Below, one piece after another: positions 17,555-26,328 of a stretch of 58,873 nucleotides of DNA. Each line of letters begins with the position of its first letter. Position 1 is the stretch's first letter. The stretch is from a virus. The notes under the pieces were generated by a model. The model was not told the origin of the DNA. It saw only the letters and a program-made list of their open reading frames with translations, and ran no database searches. The stretch is taken from IMG/VR virus record IMGVR_UViG_3300047560_003072, positions 1-58,873 of that record. One strand, 5' to 3'. Both the position numbers and the translations under genes were made by a program.

Positions 17555-18382
17555 ATGATAAACATCGTTTGCGTCAAAATTGGAACAAAATACAGCAGTA
17601 AATTTGCAAATCGTCTGTATAATATGTGTCAAACACATATAACACGTCCATTCAAGTTTTTTTGTTATACAGATGATCCCAATGGACTCGATGCTGGTAT
17701 AACGCCTGTTTCATTTGTCGACAACGATATCAAAATTATTGTGTTTAATAAGTTGTATTTATTAAGCAATGAGTTTGCATCTATGATCGGCAACAACGAT
17801 CCTTGTATGTTTTTTGATCTCGATATGGTAATCAAGGGGAACATAGACAGGCTCGTCGATTGTGCAACCGATTATGATGGAAAGCTAAGAGTGATCAACG
17901 CTGTATGGAAATACTCGTTTGACGAGGAAGAAGGAATGGAAGCCTTTAATCACCACATCAACTCGAGCTGTATGGTGTGGAAACCAACCGCCAGCAACTA
18001 TATTTGGGAACACTTTGCTAAACACAAACATCACTTCCAACAAAAGTTTCACACAGGTATGGATCCGTTTCTTTATTACGAAATGCAATGCAGAGGTGGA
18101 TTGCCTGAAGATATGTTCTATTCCTTTATTATGGGAATAGATCTAAAGATTAAAAGAATGATAACCGACCCTGCTGATTTTTACAATGTAAAAAATTCTA
18201 TTCCAATTGTGCTGTTTAATGGTCCGACAACAGATGAAGACATTGTTGAATTCATTGCTAGTGACTACAAAAAGGAATTCGACGACTTTAGTTTTGCCGA
18301 ATTCCTATATGGAAATCAAAAGAAGCGTGAACAGTTAAACCGGCAAAGGAAGGATAAGATGGACAGAAGGTTAGCCCTCTGA
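17555..18382 (+). CDS. GT-A glycosyltransferase, antisense in the cassette
   Basis: The ATG at 17555 (275 aa) is chosen over a TTG 60 bases earlier because translation then begins at MINIVCVKIGTKYS, a normal first strand of a GT-A fold. The earlier start would lie inside the divergent sulfotransferase gene. FFDLDMVIKGNIDRL (about residues 87-101) carries the DxD metal and sugar-nucleotide motif of GT8-like enzymes. Later HINSSCMVWKP and the Lys/Arg-rich tail are also GT-like. It is the only plus-strand gene in a 49-kb minus-strand block. Its end overlaps the convergent oxygenase-like gene by 12 bases. No clear ribosome site or promoter is visible. Confidence 0.75.
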   Translation: MINIVCVKIGTKYSSKFANRLYNMCQTHITRPFKFFCYTDDPNGLDAGITPVSFVDNDIKIIVFNKLYLLSNEFASMIGNNDPCMFFDLDMVIKGNIDRLVDCATDYDGKLRVINAVWKYSFDEEEGMEAFNHHINSSCMVWKPTASNYIWEHFAKHKHHFQQKFHTGMDPFLYYEMQCRGGLPEDMFYSFIMGIDLKIKRMITDPADFYNVKNSIPIVLFNGPTTDEDIVEFIASDYKKEFDDFSFAEFLYGNQKKREQLNRQRKDKMDRRLAL

Positions 18383-18985
18383 TTCAATATCCGCTACCAT
18401 ATCTTCCCACATACCTTCATGCGGAATGATGTAAGCAAGTGTTAGACGCTCTTCATGCTCAGCATTAGCACAATGCCAGTAGATTCTGTCTGTTTCTTTC
18501 CACGAGCCGTAGTAACCAACCTTACAAGTCCATCCTGGAGTATCGTTAATTGTAACAATCTCTTTCGTGATTGGATCTTGGTAACGGAAATATCCAGTAC
18601 CTTTTTCAGACCATGAGATAAGAATGTTATAACCTGGGGCGTTTGCGTTGTGGTGCCATCCCATGTAACCCGTTGCGGGATATAACATCTTAACAGCGTT
18701 GTTACGAGAACCGGACCACGCAAGCAGATCTTCATCTAACTTCTTCAGCGCGTCTTTCAATCCAGGCGGTGTCCATCGTGCAAGATCAACACCGTGTGTC
18801 TTTTCCGGAAATCCATCAACAGGTTTGTTTTGCATGAATTTCAAATACTCATCACCGCAAGCATATTCAGCCGTTATGTCTTTCTTCTGATACGGCCAGC
18901 CTGATCTATCTACAGCAAGCATGCTGCTCAGAAAGGTGTTGATAATTTTTAAAAGCTGTTTGTTTCTAATTTGGATGGTCTTCAT
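18371..18985 (-). CDS. 2OG-Fe(II) oxygenase-like protein
   Basis: This 204-aa protein has the segment MLYPATGYMGWHHNANAPGY (residues ~101-120), then NILISWSEKGTGYFRY and, near the C-terminus, HCANAEHEERLTLAYIIP. This is the layout of small double-stranded beta-helix (2-oxoglutarate, iron) oxygenases of T4-like phages. It has an early His-x-Asn/Asp pair, a distal His and an Arg before the last strand. Asn in place of the usual Asp after the first metal His is a deviation to note. Family members hydroxylate proteins, nucleotides or small molecules; the substrate here is unknown. The upstream glycosyltransferase gene overlaps it by one base. Confidence 0.6.
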   Translation of the reverse strand: MKTIQIRNKQLLKIINTFLSSMLAVDRSGWPYQKKDITAEYACGDEYLKFMQNKPVDGFPEKTHGVDLARWTPPGLKDALKKLDEDLLAWSGSRNNAVKMLYPATGYMGWHHNANAPGYNILISWSEKGTGYFRYQDPITKEIVTINDTPGWTCKVGYYGSWKETDRIYWHCANAEHEERLTLAYIIPHEGMWEDMVADIESEG

Positions 18986-19683
18986 TATTTGCCTACTCTA
19001 TGTGGAAGTGTGTGGTGATAAAAAACGATAGGATTCTTCGCTTCGTAAGAACGGTATCCGTTTACGAAATTCCAACGACCATCATCATCGAATACTTGTA
19101 CGTTAATTGGTAGCTTATCTTCATTCATAAGTTTCCACAACGTAAATTGGTCCCACTGAGCAAATGCTTCGGGAATAACGTTCTCTGGGTAGGGCCATGG
19201 ATCGATACGTTGTTTCCGGTAGTCTTGCCACCATCTTTCCATAAAATTCAACGTGCGCTCGTTGCTGCGATAGAGAAAGAAGCCTCCGTGATAGACCATC
19301 TCTCCTGTTGACCATTTATGCATTTTGCCATTGTATGGTCGTATTTTTGTGATTAGAATATCACATTCTTCGGGAATCTCGTCCCAAATATTTTGCACAT
19401 CCGTGTGCATACATTCCATGTCCGCATCAACATAACACGTCAATTCCGTATAAGGAGTACGTGAAAGAGCATACAGCTTTGCTCTTATATGATGTGGGAC
19501 ATCTTCACAAATCACTCGATTGAAGACATCATGATCGACATCGTCAATGAATTGTGGAGTTGTAAAAAGCGTGATGTCAGCATCCGGATAGAACTCCTTG
19601 ATGCTCGCCGCTGCAAAATTAGCTCCCTGTACATATCCTTGATGTACGGAAGCCACAATCAAAAAACCATTACGAACTGTCAT
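18985..19683 (-). CDS. GT-A glycosyltransferase
   Basis: This 232-aa protein starts with MTVRNGFLIVASVHQGYVQG, the first GT-A strand. CYVDADMECMHTDVQNIWDE (residues ~87-106) contains the DAD metal-binding motif of GT8-like enzymes. Conserved-looking GGFFLYRSNERTLNFMERW and FYHHTLPHRVGK follow. It is likely to transfer a sugar from a nucleotide sugar. With the second glycosyltransferase, sulfotransferase-like, methyltransferase-like and oxygenase-like genes it forms a cassette between two fibre gene groups. Glycosylation of phage fibres or alteration of the host surface are both possible. Confidence 0.75.
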   Translation of the reverse strand: MTVRNGFLIVASVHQGYVQGANFAAASIKEFYPDADITLFTTPQFIDDVDHDVFNRVICEDVPHHIRAKLYALSRTPYTELTCYVDADMECMHTDVQNIWDEIPEECDILITKIRPYNGKMHKWSTGEMVYHGGFFLYRSNERTLNFMERWWQDYRKQRIDPWPYPENVIPEAFAQWDQFTLWKLMNEDKLPINVQVFDDDGRWNFVNGYRSYEAKNPIVFYHHTLPHRVGK

Positions 19684-19686
19684 ATT

Positions 19687-20139
19687 TTACTCTGCGGGGG
19701 TGTCCTGTGTTTCTTCTTGAGACGGGTTTTGAATTGAATCGAGAATGATTGCTGCTGCATATGCATAAACTTCGAAGTCGGTCTTTGCACGGCGCAGAGA
19801 AGATTTCAATGATTTATTTGCAGTATTCTTAATAACATCGACTTCAAACGCTTGCAACTTAACAGCAAACAGACGCTCTTGACGCTCTTTGTCAATCTTA
19901 GCTTCTTCAGCAGCTTTCTTTGCTTCGAGTTCCTGAGCCTGCTTTTTGATCATTTTCTGCGTGTTCTGCTCAAGCTCATCAGCAGAAAACTTTGCTCTGA
20001 CCTCTTGATAGTCAGCGTTGTTAGACTCATTAGAGTTAATAACCGCTGTCGAAACGCGACCATCATCATAATGAAATTCCACCGATAGCACTGTACGTGC
20101 ATTGTTTGTCCAATGAGGATTCTTAATAGTTCTCTTCAT
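19687..20139 (-). CDS. Charged helical protein of unknown function (150 aa)
   Basis: The ATG at 20139 is chosen because it overlaps the stop of the giant repeat gene as ATGA; a TTG 15 bases earlier would be the only alternative. The N-terminal ~60 residues (MKRTIKNPHWTNNARTVLSV...) look like a small beta domain seen in other phage proteins near fibre genes. A Lys/Glu/Ala-rich helix follows (AQELEAKKAAEEAKIDKERQ), then an acidic tail. It is translationally coupled to the fibre gene, so an assembly partner or chaperone role is possible but unproven. Confidence 0.5.
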   Translation of the reverse strand: MKRTIKNPHWTNNARTVLSVEFHYDDGRVSTAVINSNESNNADYQEVRAKFSADELEQNTQKMIKKQAQELEAKKAAEEAKIDKERQERLFAVKLQAFEVDVIKNTANKSLKSSLRRAKTDFEVYAYAAAIILDSIQNPSQEETQDTPAE

Positions 20140-23100
20140 GCTGTTCTTACCCAAAGTTTAATTGTTGAAACTGTTTCTGGTGTTGACACAATTGTTAGAC
20201 CACTGAAAGCACCTGTGAAAGCTCCGGAGTAAACACCAGTAAACACGTTACCATAACCGCCCGTAAAATAACCAATATACCCTTGACCGTAGATGCCAGT
20301 ATAGGTTGTATTGTAATCACCAGTATATAGGCCTGAATAAATTCCTGTAAACGCTCCAGTGTATATCCCGCTGAACGCACCAGTAAATCCTTGGTTGTAA
20401 CTACCAGAATAGATACCGGTGTATGTTGTATTATACACTCCTGTAAATGCTCCAGTAAACGCTTGGTTATACGCACCAGTGAAAACCTGCGAGTAGTTTC
20501 CTGTGAACGCTCCAGTGAACGTTTGATTGTAGGTGCCAGTAAACGTTTGCTGGTAGTTACCTGTATAGTTACCGGTAAATACCTGTGAGTAGTTTCCTGT
20601 GAACGCTCCGGTGAATGTCTGGTTGTAGATACCAGTAAACGTCTGTCCGTAACTGCCTGAATATGCGCCAGTGAATGTCTGGTTGTAAACGCCTGTAAAT
20701 GTACCTGTAAACGTTTGGTTGTAAGCACCAGTAAACGTTTGGTTATAGGCACCGGTAAATGCTCCAGTGAAAACTTGGTTATATGCACCAGTAAAGGATT
20801 GTGCATATGAACCACTATACGTTGCCGTAAACGATCCTACATATCCACCCGAATACAAACCTGAGAACGTACCAACATAACCACCAGAATAGAAACCAGT
20901 AAAGTAGCCCGTATAGCCACCTGAGTACAAACCTGAGAACGTACCTACATATCCACCCGAATAAATGCCGGTAAACGATCCAGTGTAGTTGCCTGTGTAG
21001 ATACCAGTAAAGTAGCCCGTATAGCCACCTGAGTACAAACCTGAGAACGTACCAACATAACCACCCGAATAAATACCGGTAAACGATCCAGTGTAGTTGC
21101 CTGTGTAGATACCAGTAAAGTTTTGAGCATATGTGCCCGAGTATATACCGGTAAAGTTTTGTGCGTACGCACCGGAATATGCACCAGTAAAGTAACCAGT
21201 ATATCCACCCGCGTAATTACCTGCATAGTATCCAGTATAGTAGCCAGTGTATCCACCAGAATATGTACCAGTAAAATTCCACGCGTACGCACCAGCGTAT
21301 GCGCCGGTGAAGTAGCCAGTGTAAACACCCGAGTATGAACCAGTGTAGTAGCCAGTGTAGTAGCCAGTATAACCACCAGCATACACGCCTGAGAATGCTC
21401 GCGAATAGGATCCTGAATACGCCCCTGTAAAGTATCCAGTGTATCCGCCGGAATACAAACCAGTGTAGTAACCTGTATAGTAGCCAGTGTAGTAGCCAGT
21501 GTACACACCAGTAAAATATCCTACATATCCACCCGAATATTGACCTGTGAATGCTCTTGCATATGCACCCGAATAGAGGCCAGTGTAATAACTAGTGTAG
21601 TAACCTCCAAATGCACCTGTGAACGATCCGGTATAGTTACCGGTGTACAGGCCAGTGTAGTAACCGGTGTAGTAACCAGCATACGCGCCTGCATACGCAC
21701 CAGCAAAAGCTTTTGCAACCGTAGCATATCCACCAACATATGTTGCATACTCATAGGCAGGGCTACCTGCATAATATGCAAGCAAGCGATTACCAGCATA
21801 GTTACCGGTATAGATTGTTATACCAGCTGCATAGCTGCCTTGATAATATCCAACGTAATATTGAGGGTATCCAGCGTAGTAGGCCCAAAGACGGTTGTTG
21901 ACGTATGTACCGAGATAAGAAGCTCCGTTGACGTTATAACCAACACCGCCGCCAGGATTTGAATTACCAAACTTTTTCAAGTTTGTAAAGAACGTACGAG
22001 CATATAAACCGGTATAGTAACCAGTGTAGTAACCAGTGTAGTAACCAAGGTATGCGCCGGCATATGTGCCTGAATACACACCCGTAAACACTCTACTGTA
22101 GGCGCCAGCATAATACCCTAGGTATGATGTTGCATATGAGCCAGCATAAGCACCCGTAAAATATCCCGTGTAGTTACCCGTGTAAAGACCAGTAAACGTC
22201 TGTGCATAAGCGCCAGAATAATAACCTGTATAGTAGCCGGTATAGTAACCAGTGTACGTACCAGAATAGATGCCGGTAAACGTCTGTGCGTATGCACCAG
22301 AATAAATGCCAGTGAAATATCCTGTATAGAATCCTGTATAAAGACCCGTGTAGTAGCCAGTATAGTAGCCAGTGTAGTAGCCAGTGTAGATACCGGTGAA
22401 ACCTTGAGCATAAGCACCAGAATAGATGCCGGTAAAGTAACCAGTGTACGTACCAGCGTATATACCGGTATATACACCGGTGTAGTATCCTGTGTAGTAT
22501 CCCGTATAAACACCGGTAAACGTTTGTGCATATGCACCGGAATAGATGCCGGTAAAGTATCCCGTATAAACACCAGAATACAAGCCAGTAAAGTAACCAG
22601 TGTATGTGCCTGAATATGTACCAGTAAACACACGGCTATATGTTCCTGAATACGCACCAGTAAACGTTTGTTGATATGCTCCAGAGTATGTGCCAGTGAA
22701 TACTTGCTGATATGTGCCTGAATATGTACCAGTAAACACACGGCTATATGTTCCTGAATACGCACCAGTAAACGTTTGTTGATATGCTCCAGAGTATGTG
22801 CCAGTAAATACTTGCTGATATGTACCAGCATAGGCACCCGTGAAGGTCTGCTGATATGCACCAGCATATGTGCCTGTAAACGTCTGGTTATAAATGCCAG
22901 TGTATGCGCCAGTGAAGTAACCAGTGTACAAACCAGAGAACGTGCCAGTAAATCCTTGACTGTAAATGCCGCTGAACGTTCCTACATAGCCACCAGAGAA
23001 TGCTCCTGTGAATCCCTGATTAAATGCACCGGTGAACGCACCAACATATCCACCTGAGTAAATACCAGTGAAGACGTTACCATAACCACCTGTAAAGGCG

Positions 23101-24266
23101 CCAGTAAATCCTTGACTGTAAATGCCAGTGAAAGTTCCTACATAACCACCAGAATAGACACCCGTAAACACATTGGTGTATCCACCAGAGAATGCACCGG
23201 TAAATCCTTGGTTGTAAATGCCAGTAAAGGTACCAGTGTATCCACCAGAAAAAGCTCCCGTAAATGCTTGAGAGTACACACCCGTATAAGCAGCAGTGTA
23301 TGCTCCTGTGTAAGCACCAGTAAACGTTCCGGTAAATGTTTGGTTGAATACGCCAGTGAATCCCTGATTAAAGACTCCTGTATACGCACCCGAGTAAGCA
23401 CCTGTGTATGCTTTTGTATACGCACCTGTGTAACTACCGGTAAATGTCTGCGCATAGGCACCGGAGAATACTTGACCATACGTGCCAGTAAACGCACTTG
23501 TAAACGAACCAGAATAACTCTGTGTTGCTGTTGAATATTCTGTATCGTCAAAACCACTACCAGCCATTGTCCATGTTCCTGGAGCTGTTGGAGCGGTTGA
23601 GCTTAGTTGGTATTTTCCAATACCATTATTGACAATGTAGTTACGAAGCTTGAATGTCAGCAGCTTGATTTCAGCATCTGACATTTCACGGAAGCCGCCA
23701 TAGAACTTGATTGGACGTCTAACGTTTGTAATTGTTTCAGCAGTCTTCTGCCACAGTGTGGTTGTATTTGTCGTACCACTTGTCAGAGTGTTGGTGAGTG
23801 TTCCACGTGAAACCCATGTACCTGAAGCTGGTGCTGTTGGTTGCAAAACATAGCTACCAACACCACCGTTGACCAATGCAGACGCTGCTCGTGAAATGAT
23901 TGACGTGTCAATATCACTGTCTGGCATTTCCTGCCATCCGTTGAGTACTGTATTCCAGGCCAAAGGACGGTTAAATGTTTCTGATATTGAGCCGTTTGAA
24001 AGATCTTGATAAACGGTCGTCGAAGTACTTGTTGTTGCAGTTGGACTTACAGGATGTGTACCGAGAGGATCCGTACGGTAAGTATCAACCCATGTACCAA
24101 TTGAAGTTCCGTTGGCCATTGAACCAATAGCAAGCGAGCCAACGCTTGTATTAGCAGCGAATCCTTCATTAATTTTTTTCACAAGGTAGTCATCTATGTC
24201 CGTCGTGGACATAGTCTGAAGACCGTTAAGTGAAGTGTTGTATTTTACGGGAGATAGAATGGCCAT
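20136..24266 (-). CDS. Giant tetrapeptide-repeat fibre protein (1376 aa)
   Basis: Residues 1-250 contain three diverged copies of a ~85-residue domain. Their landmarks are an EMxDxxI-like helix start (LQTMSTTDID, WQEMPDSDID, FREMSDAEI), then GxGxYxL...TAP...GTW in the two later copies. Residues ~251-1356 are almost entirely a four-residue repeat, aromatic-(Thr/Ser/Ala)-Gly/Gln-x, as in FTGIYSGAYAQTFTGVYTGY. It is broken once around residues 755-855 by a non-repeat insert containing FFTNLKKFGNSNPGGG. The last 20 residues end KLWVRTA. The protein is a likely fibre or adhesin, inferred from its place among fibre genes. The fold is not one I recognise. The next gene encodes a shorter paralogue. 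Confidence 0.8.
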   Translation of the reverse strand: MAILSPVKYNTSLNGLQTMSTTDIDDYLVKKINEGFAANTSVGSLAIGSMANGTSIGTWVDTYRTDPLGTHPVSPTATTSTSTTVYQDLSNGSISETFNRPLAWNTVLNGWQEMPDSDIDTSIISRAASALVNGGVGSYVLQPTAPASGTWVSRGTLTNTLTSGTTNTTTLWQKTAETITNVRRPIKFYGGFREMSDAEIKLLTFKLRNYIVNNGIGKYQLSSTAPTAPGTWTMAGSGFDDTEYSTATQSYSGSFTSAFTGTYGQVFSGAYAQTFTGSYTGAYTKAYTGAYSGAYTGVFNQGFTGVFNQTFTGTFTGAYTGAYTAAYTGVYSQAFTGAFSGGYTGTFTGIYNQGFTGAFSGGYTNVFTGVYSGGYVGTFTGIYSQGFTGAFTGGYGNVFTGIYSGGYVGAFTGAFNQGFTGAFSGGYVGTFSGIYSQGFTGTFSGLYTGYFTGAYTGIYNQTFTGTYAGAYQQTFTGAYAGTYQQVFTGTYSGAYQQTFTGAYSGTYSRVFTGTYSGTYQQVFTGTYSGAYQQTFTGAYSGTYSRVFTGTYSGTYTGYFTGLYSGVYTGYFTGIYSGAYAQTFTGVYTGYYTGYYTGVYTGIYAGTYTGYFTGIYSGAYAQGFTGIYTGYYTGYYTGYYTGLYTGFYTGYFTGIYSGAYAQTFTGIYSGTYTGYYTGYYTGYYSGAYAQTFTGLYTGNYTGYFTGAYAGSYATSYLGYYAGAYSRVFTGVYSGTYAGAYLGYYTGYYTGYYTGLYARTFFTNLKKFGNSNPGGGVGYNVNGASYLGTYVNNRLWAYYAGYPQYYVGYYQGSYAAGITIYTGNYAGNRLLAYYAGSPAYEYATYVGGYATVAKAFAGAYAGAYAGYYTGYYTGLYTGNYTGSFTGAFGGYYTSYYTGLYSGAYARAFTGQYSGGYVGYFTGVYTGYYTGYYTGYYTGLYSGGYTGYFTGAYSGSYSRAFSGVYAGGYTGYYTGYYTGSYSGVYTGYFTGAYAGAYAWNFTGTYSGGYTGYYTGYYAGNYAGGYTGYFTGAYSGAYAQNFTGIYSGTYAQNFTGIYTGNYTGSFTGIYSGGYVGTFSGLYSGGYTGYFTGIYTGNYTGSFTGIYSGGYVGTFSGLYSGGYTGYFTGFYSGGYVGTFSGLYSGGYVGSFTATYSGSYAQSFTGAYNQVFTGAFTGAYNQTFTGAYNQTFTGTFTGVYNQTFTGAYSGSYGQTFTGIYNQTFTGAFTGNYSQVFTGNYTGNYQQTFTGTYNQTFTGAFTGNYSQVFTGAYNQAFTGAFTGVYNTTYTGIYSGSYNQGFTGAFSGIYTGAFTGIYSGLYTGDYNTTYTGIYGQGYIGYFTGGYGNVFTGVYSGAFTGAFSGLTIVSTPETVSTIKLWVRTA
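20199..23516 (-). repeat. 12-bp in-frame repeats coding Y/F-x-G-x units
   Basis: About 3.3 kb of tandem, degenerate 12-base units, each coding one aromatic-x-Gly-x tetrapeptide (roughly 270 units). Runs such as TGYYTGYYTGYYTG are near-identical at DNA level, while other stretches are diversified. Longer repeats also recur, for example copies around 20870-20960 and 20990-21100, and around 22610-22680 and 22720-22800. This is consistent with growth by recombination or slippage. Confidence 0.9.
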
Positions 24267-24284
24267 TACAATACTCTAGCAGTA

Positions 24285-26327
24285 TTACGCCGTTCTTACA
24301 TACAGCGTATACGTGGTTGGTGTTGTAGTATTTAGGACAGTCAAACCAGTGTATGCTCCTGTAAATGCTCCCGTGAACACTTTTGAGAATGCGCCTGTGT
24401 AAGCGCCAGTGTAGAAAGAAATATACGATCCAGTGAATGCACCAGTAAATACACGACTGTATGTACCAGAGAAGTATCCAATTGTTGAGTATACTCCCGT
24501 GTACGCGCCGGAATAAAATCCCGAATATGCGCCAGTGTACAAGCCGGTAAACGCACCCGTGTATATGCCAGTGTATGTTGTGTTGTATATACCCGAAAAT
24601 ACTCGCGAATACACACCTGTGAAGCCGCCTGAATATTGACCTGTGAATGCTCGAGAGTATGCACCCGTATATGCAGCAGTGTATGCACCTGTAAAGTTTA
24701 CGCTGCGTAAAGTCACATTAATATGCGTAAAAGTTTGTGCGTATGATCCGGAATACAAACCGGTGTAGTTACCGACATATGTTGTTGTAAATGCACCAAC
24801 GAAGCTAGCAAAACCGCTGACGTATGCTCCCGAAAAATATCCTATACCGGTTCCACCACCACCGACGTAGTAGTGAGCATACCCTCCAACAAACACGCCT
24901 GCATAAATGTTTGGTGTTGAAGCGGAATAATTACCAACATATACACCCGTAAAGTAATGTGGGTGACCGTTGTAATAACCATTCAGGTAGTTATCAGTAT
25001 AATAACCAACATATGAGTTATCATACCACGACCAACCTATGTTTAGGTAATCTGTATAATACTGACGAGAGAATGCTTGTATTCGTGTTGGACCTTGTGA
25101 TATACGTGTGTATACACCCGAGTACTGGCCAGTGAATGCTCCCGTATAGTTACCAATATATGTACCAGAGAATGCACCGGTGTACGTACCGGCATAAGTT
25201 GTATTGTATGCTCCAGTAAATGCACCCGTATAAACGCCAGTAAAAATGTTACCATATGCACCGGTAAATGCACCCGTATAATTTCCTGCGTATCCCGTTA
25301 CATAACCACCAGTGAATGACTGGCCATACGTTCCGGAATATGAGCCTGCATAATATCCTATGTACGCACCAACGTAGTTACCTGAATAGTTTAAAATCGA
25401 TTGGTAGATACCTGAGAACGCGCCCGTAAATCCACCTGAATATTGACCAGTATAAGCCGTTGCATAGTTACCAATATAGGTACCAGAGAATGCACCTGTG
25501 AATGATTGTTGATATGTGCCCGAATACGAAATACCAGACAAATCATTAATTTTGTCAATGTAAGCACCACGACCGACCCATGTTCCTGTTCCTGGAGCAG
25601 CCGTACCAACATTATATGTACCTACACCTGTGGTACGATAATATTCACCAAGGAATGGAGCAAGAGCGGTGATATCCGCCTGCGTCATTTCAGTCAACTG
25701 ATTGTTGACGAGCTTTAATGGTAGGTTTGTACTTGCGTTGTTAGCTGTCCATGCATCTGTACGTTGATACAGTCTATACACTTCAAGAATATTAGTGCCT
25801 GCTGAATCATAGTGCTGCTGGAAAAAATAGTTGTTTCTGTCTGTCCATGTTCCTGCCGGTAACGAATCACTCGGTGCAAGTAGGTAGTATGATCCACGAC
25901 CACCTGTAAGCATCGAAGAAGCAGAAACAATGTATGGCCAGAAGAAGCTGTTCATGTCATCATTTGACATTTCACGAACTTGATATTCACCACCAGAGAG
26001 AACGTAATGCACAGGGCGCGCCTGTGTGGTCATTGTTTGTGTACTATACGTTTGATACAGTGTATGTGTGTCGTATGATACAGATGCTGGGTGAACACCT
26101 ACTCCAGCCGTATAACCATCAAGAGCAGCTCCACGAGAAACGTAATTTGCAACCGAAGGATATTGGTCAAAACGAATCCAGTTACCCGTATTTTCAATAA
26201 GGGTATTGTTAGCAAGTACTGTGTTAATTATAAGAGGAATGACGAGATCTTGGAGCTCCGCATCAGACATCTCCTGCAAACCAACCGCTACTGCTCCACT
26301 ATATTTTGCTCGGAGTGGTCTTCCCAT
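24285..26327 (-). CDS. Tetrapeptide-repeat fibre protein, paralogue (680 aa)
   Basis: This has the same architecture as the neighbouring 1376-aa protein. Residues 1-260 hold three copies of the N-terminal domain (LQEMSDAELQD, VREMSNDDMNS, LTEMTQADITA; each later followed by G-x-Y and GTW). The Y/F-x-G-x repeats begin at ~268, and a C-terminal block LTVLNTTTP...LYVRTA mirrors the LWVRTA end of its neighbour. The repeats are shorter and broken by inserts around residues 405-515 (YYTDYLNIGWSWYDNSYVG, GGGGTGIGYF) and near 535. The gene lies 18 bases upstream of its paralogue. It is a likely second fibre of the same type, produced by tandem duplication and divergence. Confidence 0.75.
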   Translation of the reverse strand: MGRPLRAKYSGAVAVGLQEMSDAELQDLVIPLIINTVLANNTLIENTGNWIRFDQYPSVANYVSRGAALDGYTAGVGVHPASVSYDTHTLYQTYSTQTMTTQARPVHYVLSGGEYQVREMSNDDMNSFFWPYIVSASSMLTGGRGSYYLLAPSDSLPAGTWTDRNNYFFQQHYDSAGTNILEVYRLYQRTDAWTANNASTNLPLKLVNNQLTEMTQADITALAPFLGEYYRTTGVGTYNVGTAAPGTGTWVGRGAYIDKINDLSGISYSGTYQQSFTGAFSGTYIGNYATAYTGQYSGGFTGAFSGIYQSILNYSGNYVGAYIGYYAGSYSGTYGQSFTGGYVTGYAGNYTGAFTGAYGNIFTGVYTGAFTGAYNTTYAGTYTGAFSGTYIGNYTGAFTGQYSGVYTRISQGPTRIQAFSRQYYTDYLNIGWSWYDNSYVGYYTDNYLNGYYNGHPHYFTGVYVGNYSASTPNIYAGVFVGGYAHYYVGGGGTGIGYFSGAYVSGFASFVGAFTTTYVGNYTGLYSGSYAQTFTHINVTLRSVNFTGAYTAAYTGAYSRAFTGQYSGGFTGVYSRVFSGIYNTTYTGIYTGAFTGLYTGAYSGFYSGAYTGVYSTIGYFSGTYSRVFTGAFTGSYISFYTGAYTGAFSKVFTGAFTGAYTGLTVLNTTTPTTYTLYVRTA
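24351..25526 (-). repeat. Shorter Y/F-x-G-x coding repeat region
   Basis: Degenerate 12-base units coding aromatic-x-Gly-x, with non-repeat islands at about 24690-24740 and 24780-25115. It is more diverged than the 20199-23516 array. Confidence 0.8.
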
Positions 26328-26328
26328 G

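Noticed and set aside
16321-19683. Mobile element carrying the enzyme cassette
   Set aside because: No transposase, integrase, homing endonuclease or flanking repeats were seen.
20199-23516. Regular short repeats that could suggest a CRISPR or satellite array
   Set aside because: The repeats are in frame in a 4.1-kb open reading frame, have no spacers of unique sequence, and code a consistent tetrapeptide.
21123-23534. Several open frames on either strand inside the repeat gene (Arg/Leu/Thr-rich or Cys/Thr-rich)
   Set aside because: They are shadows produced by the 12-base repeat lacking stops in other frames; composition is repetitive and no start signals exist.
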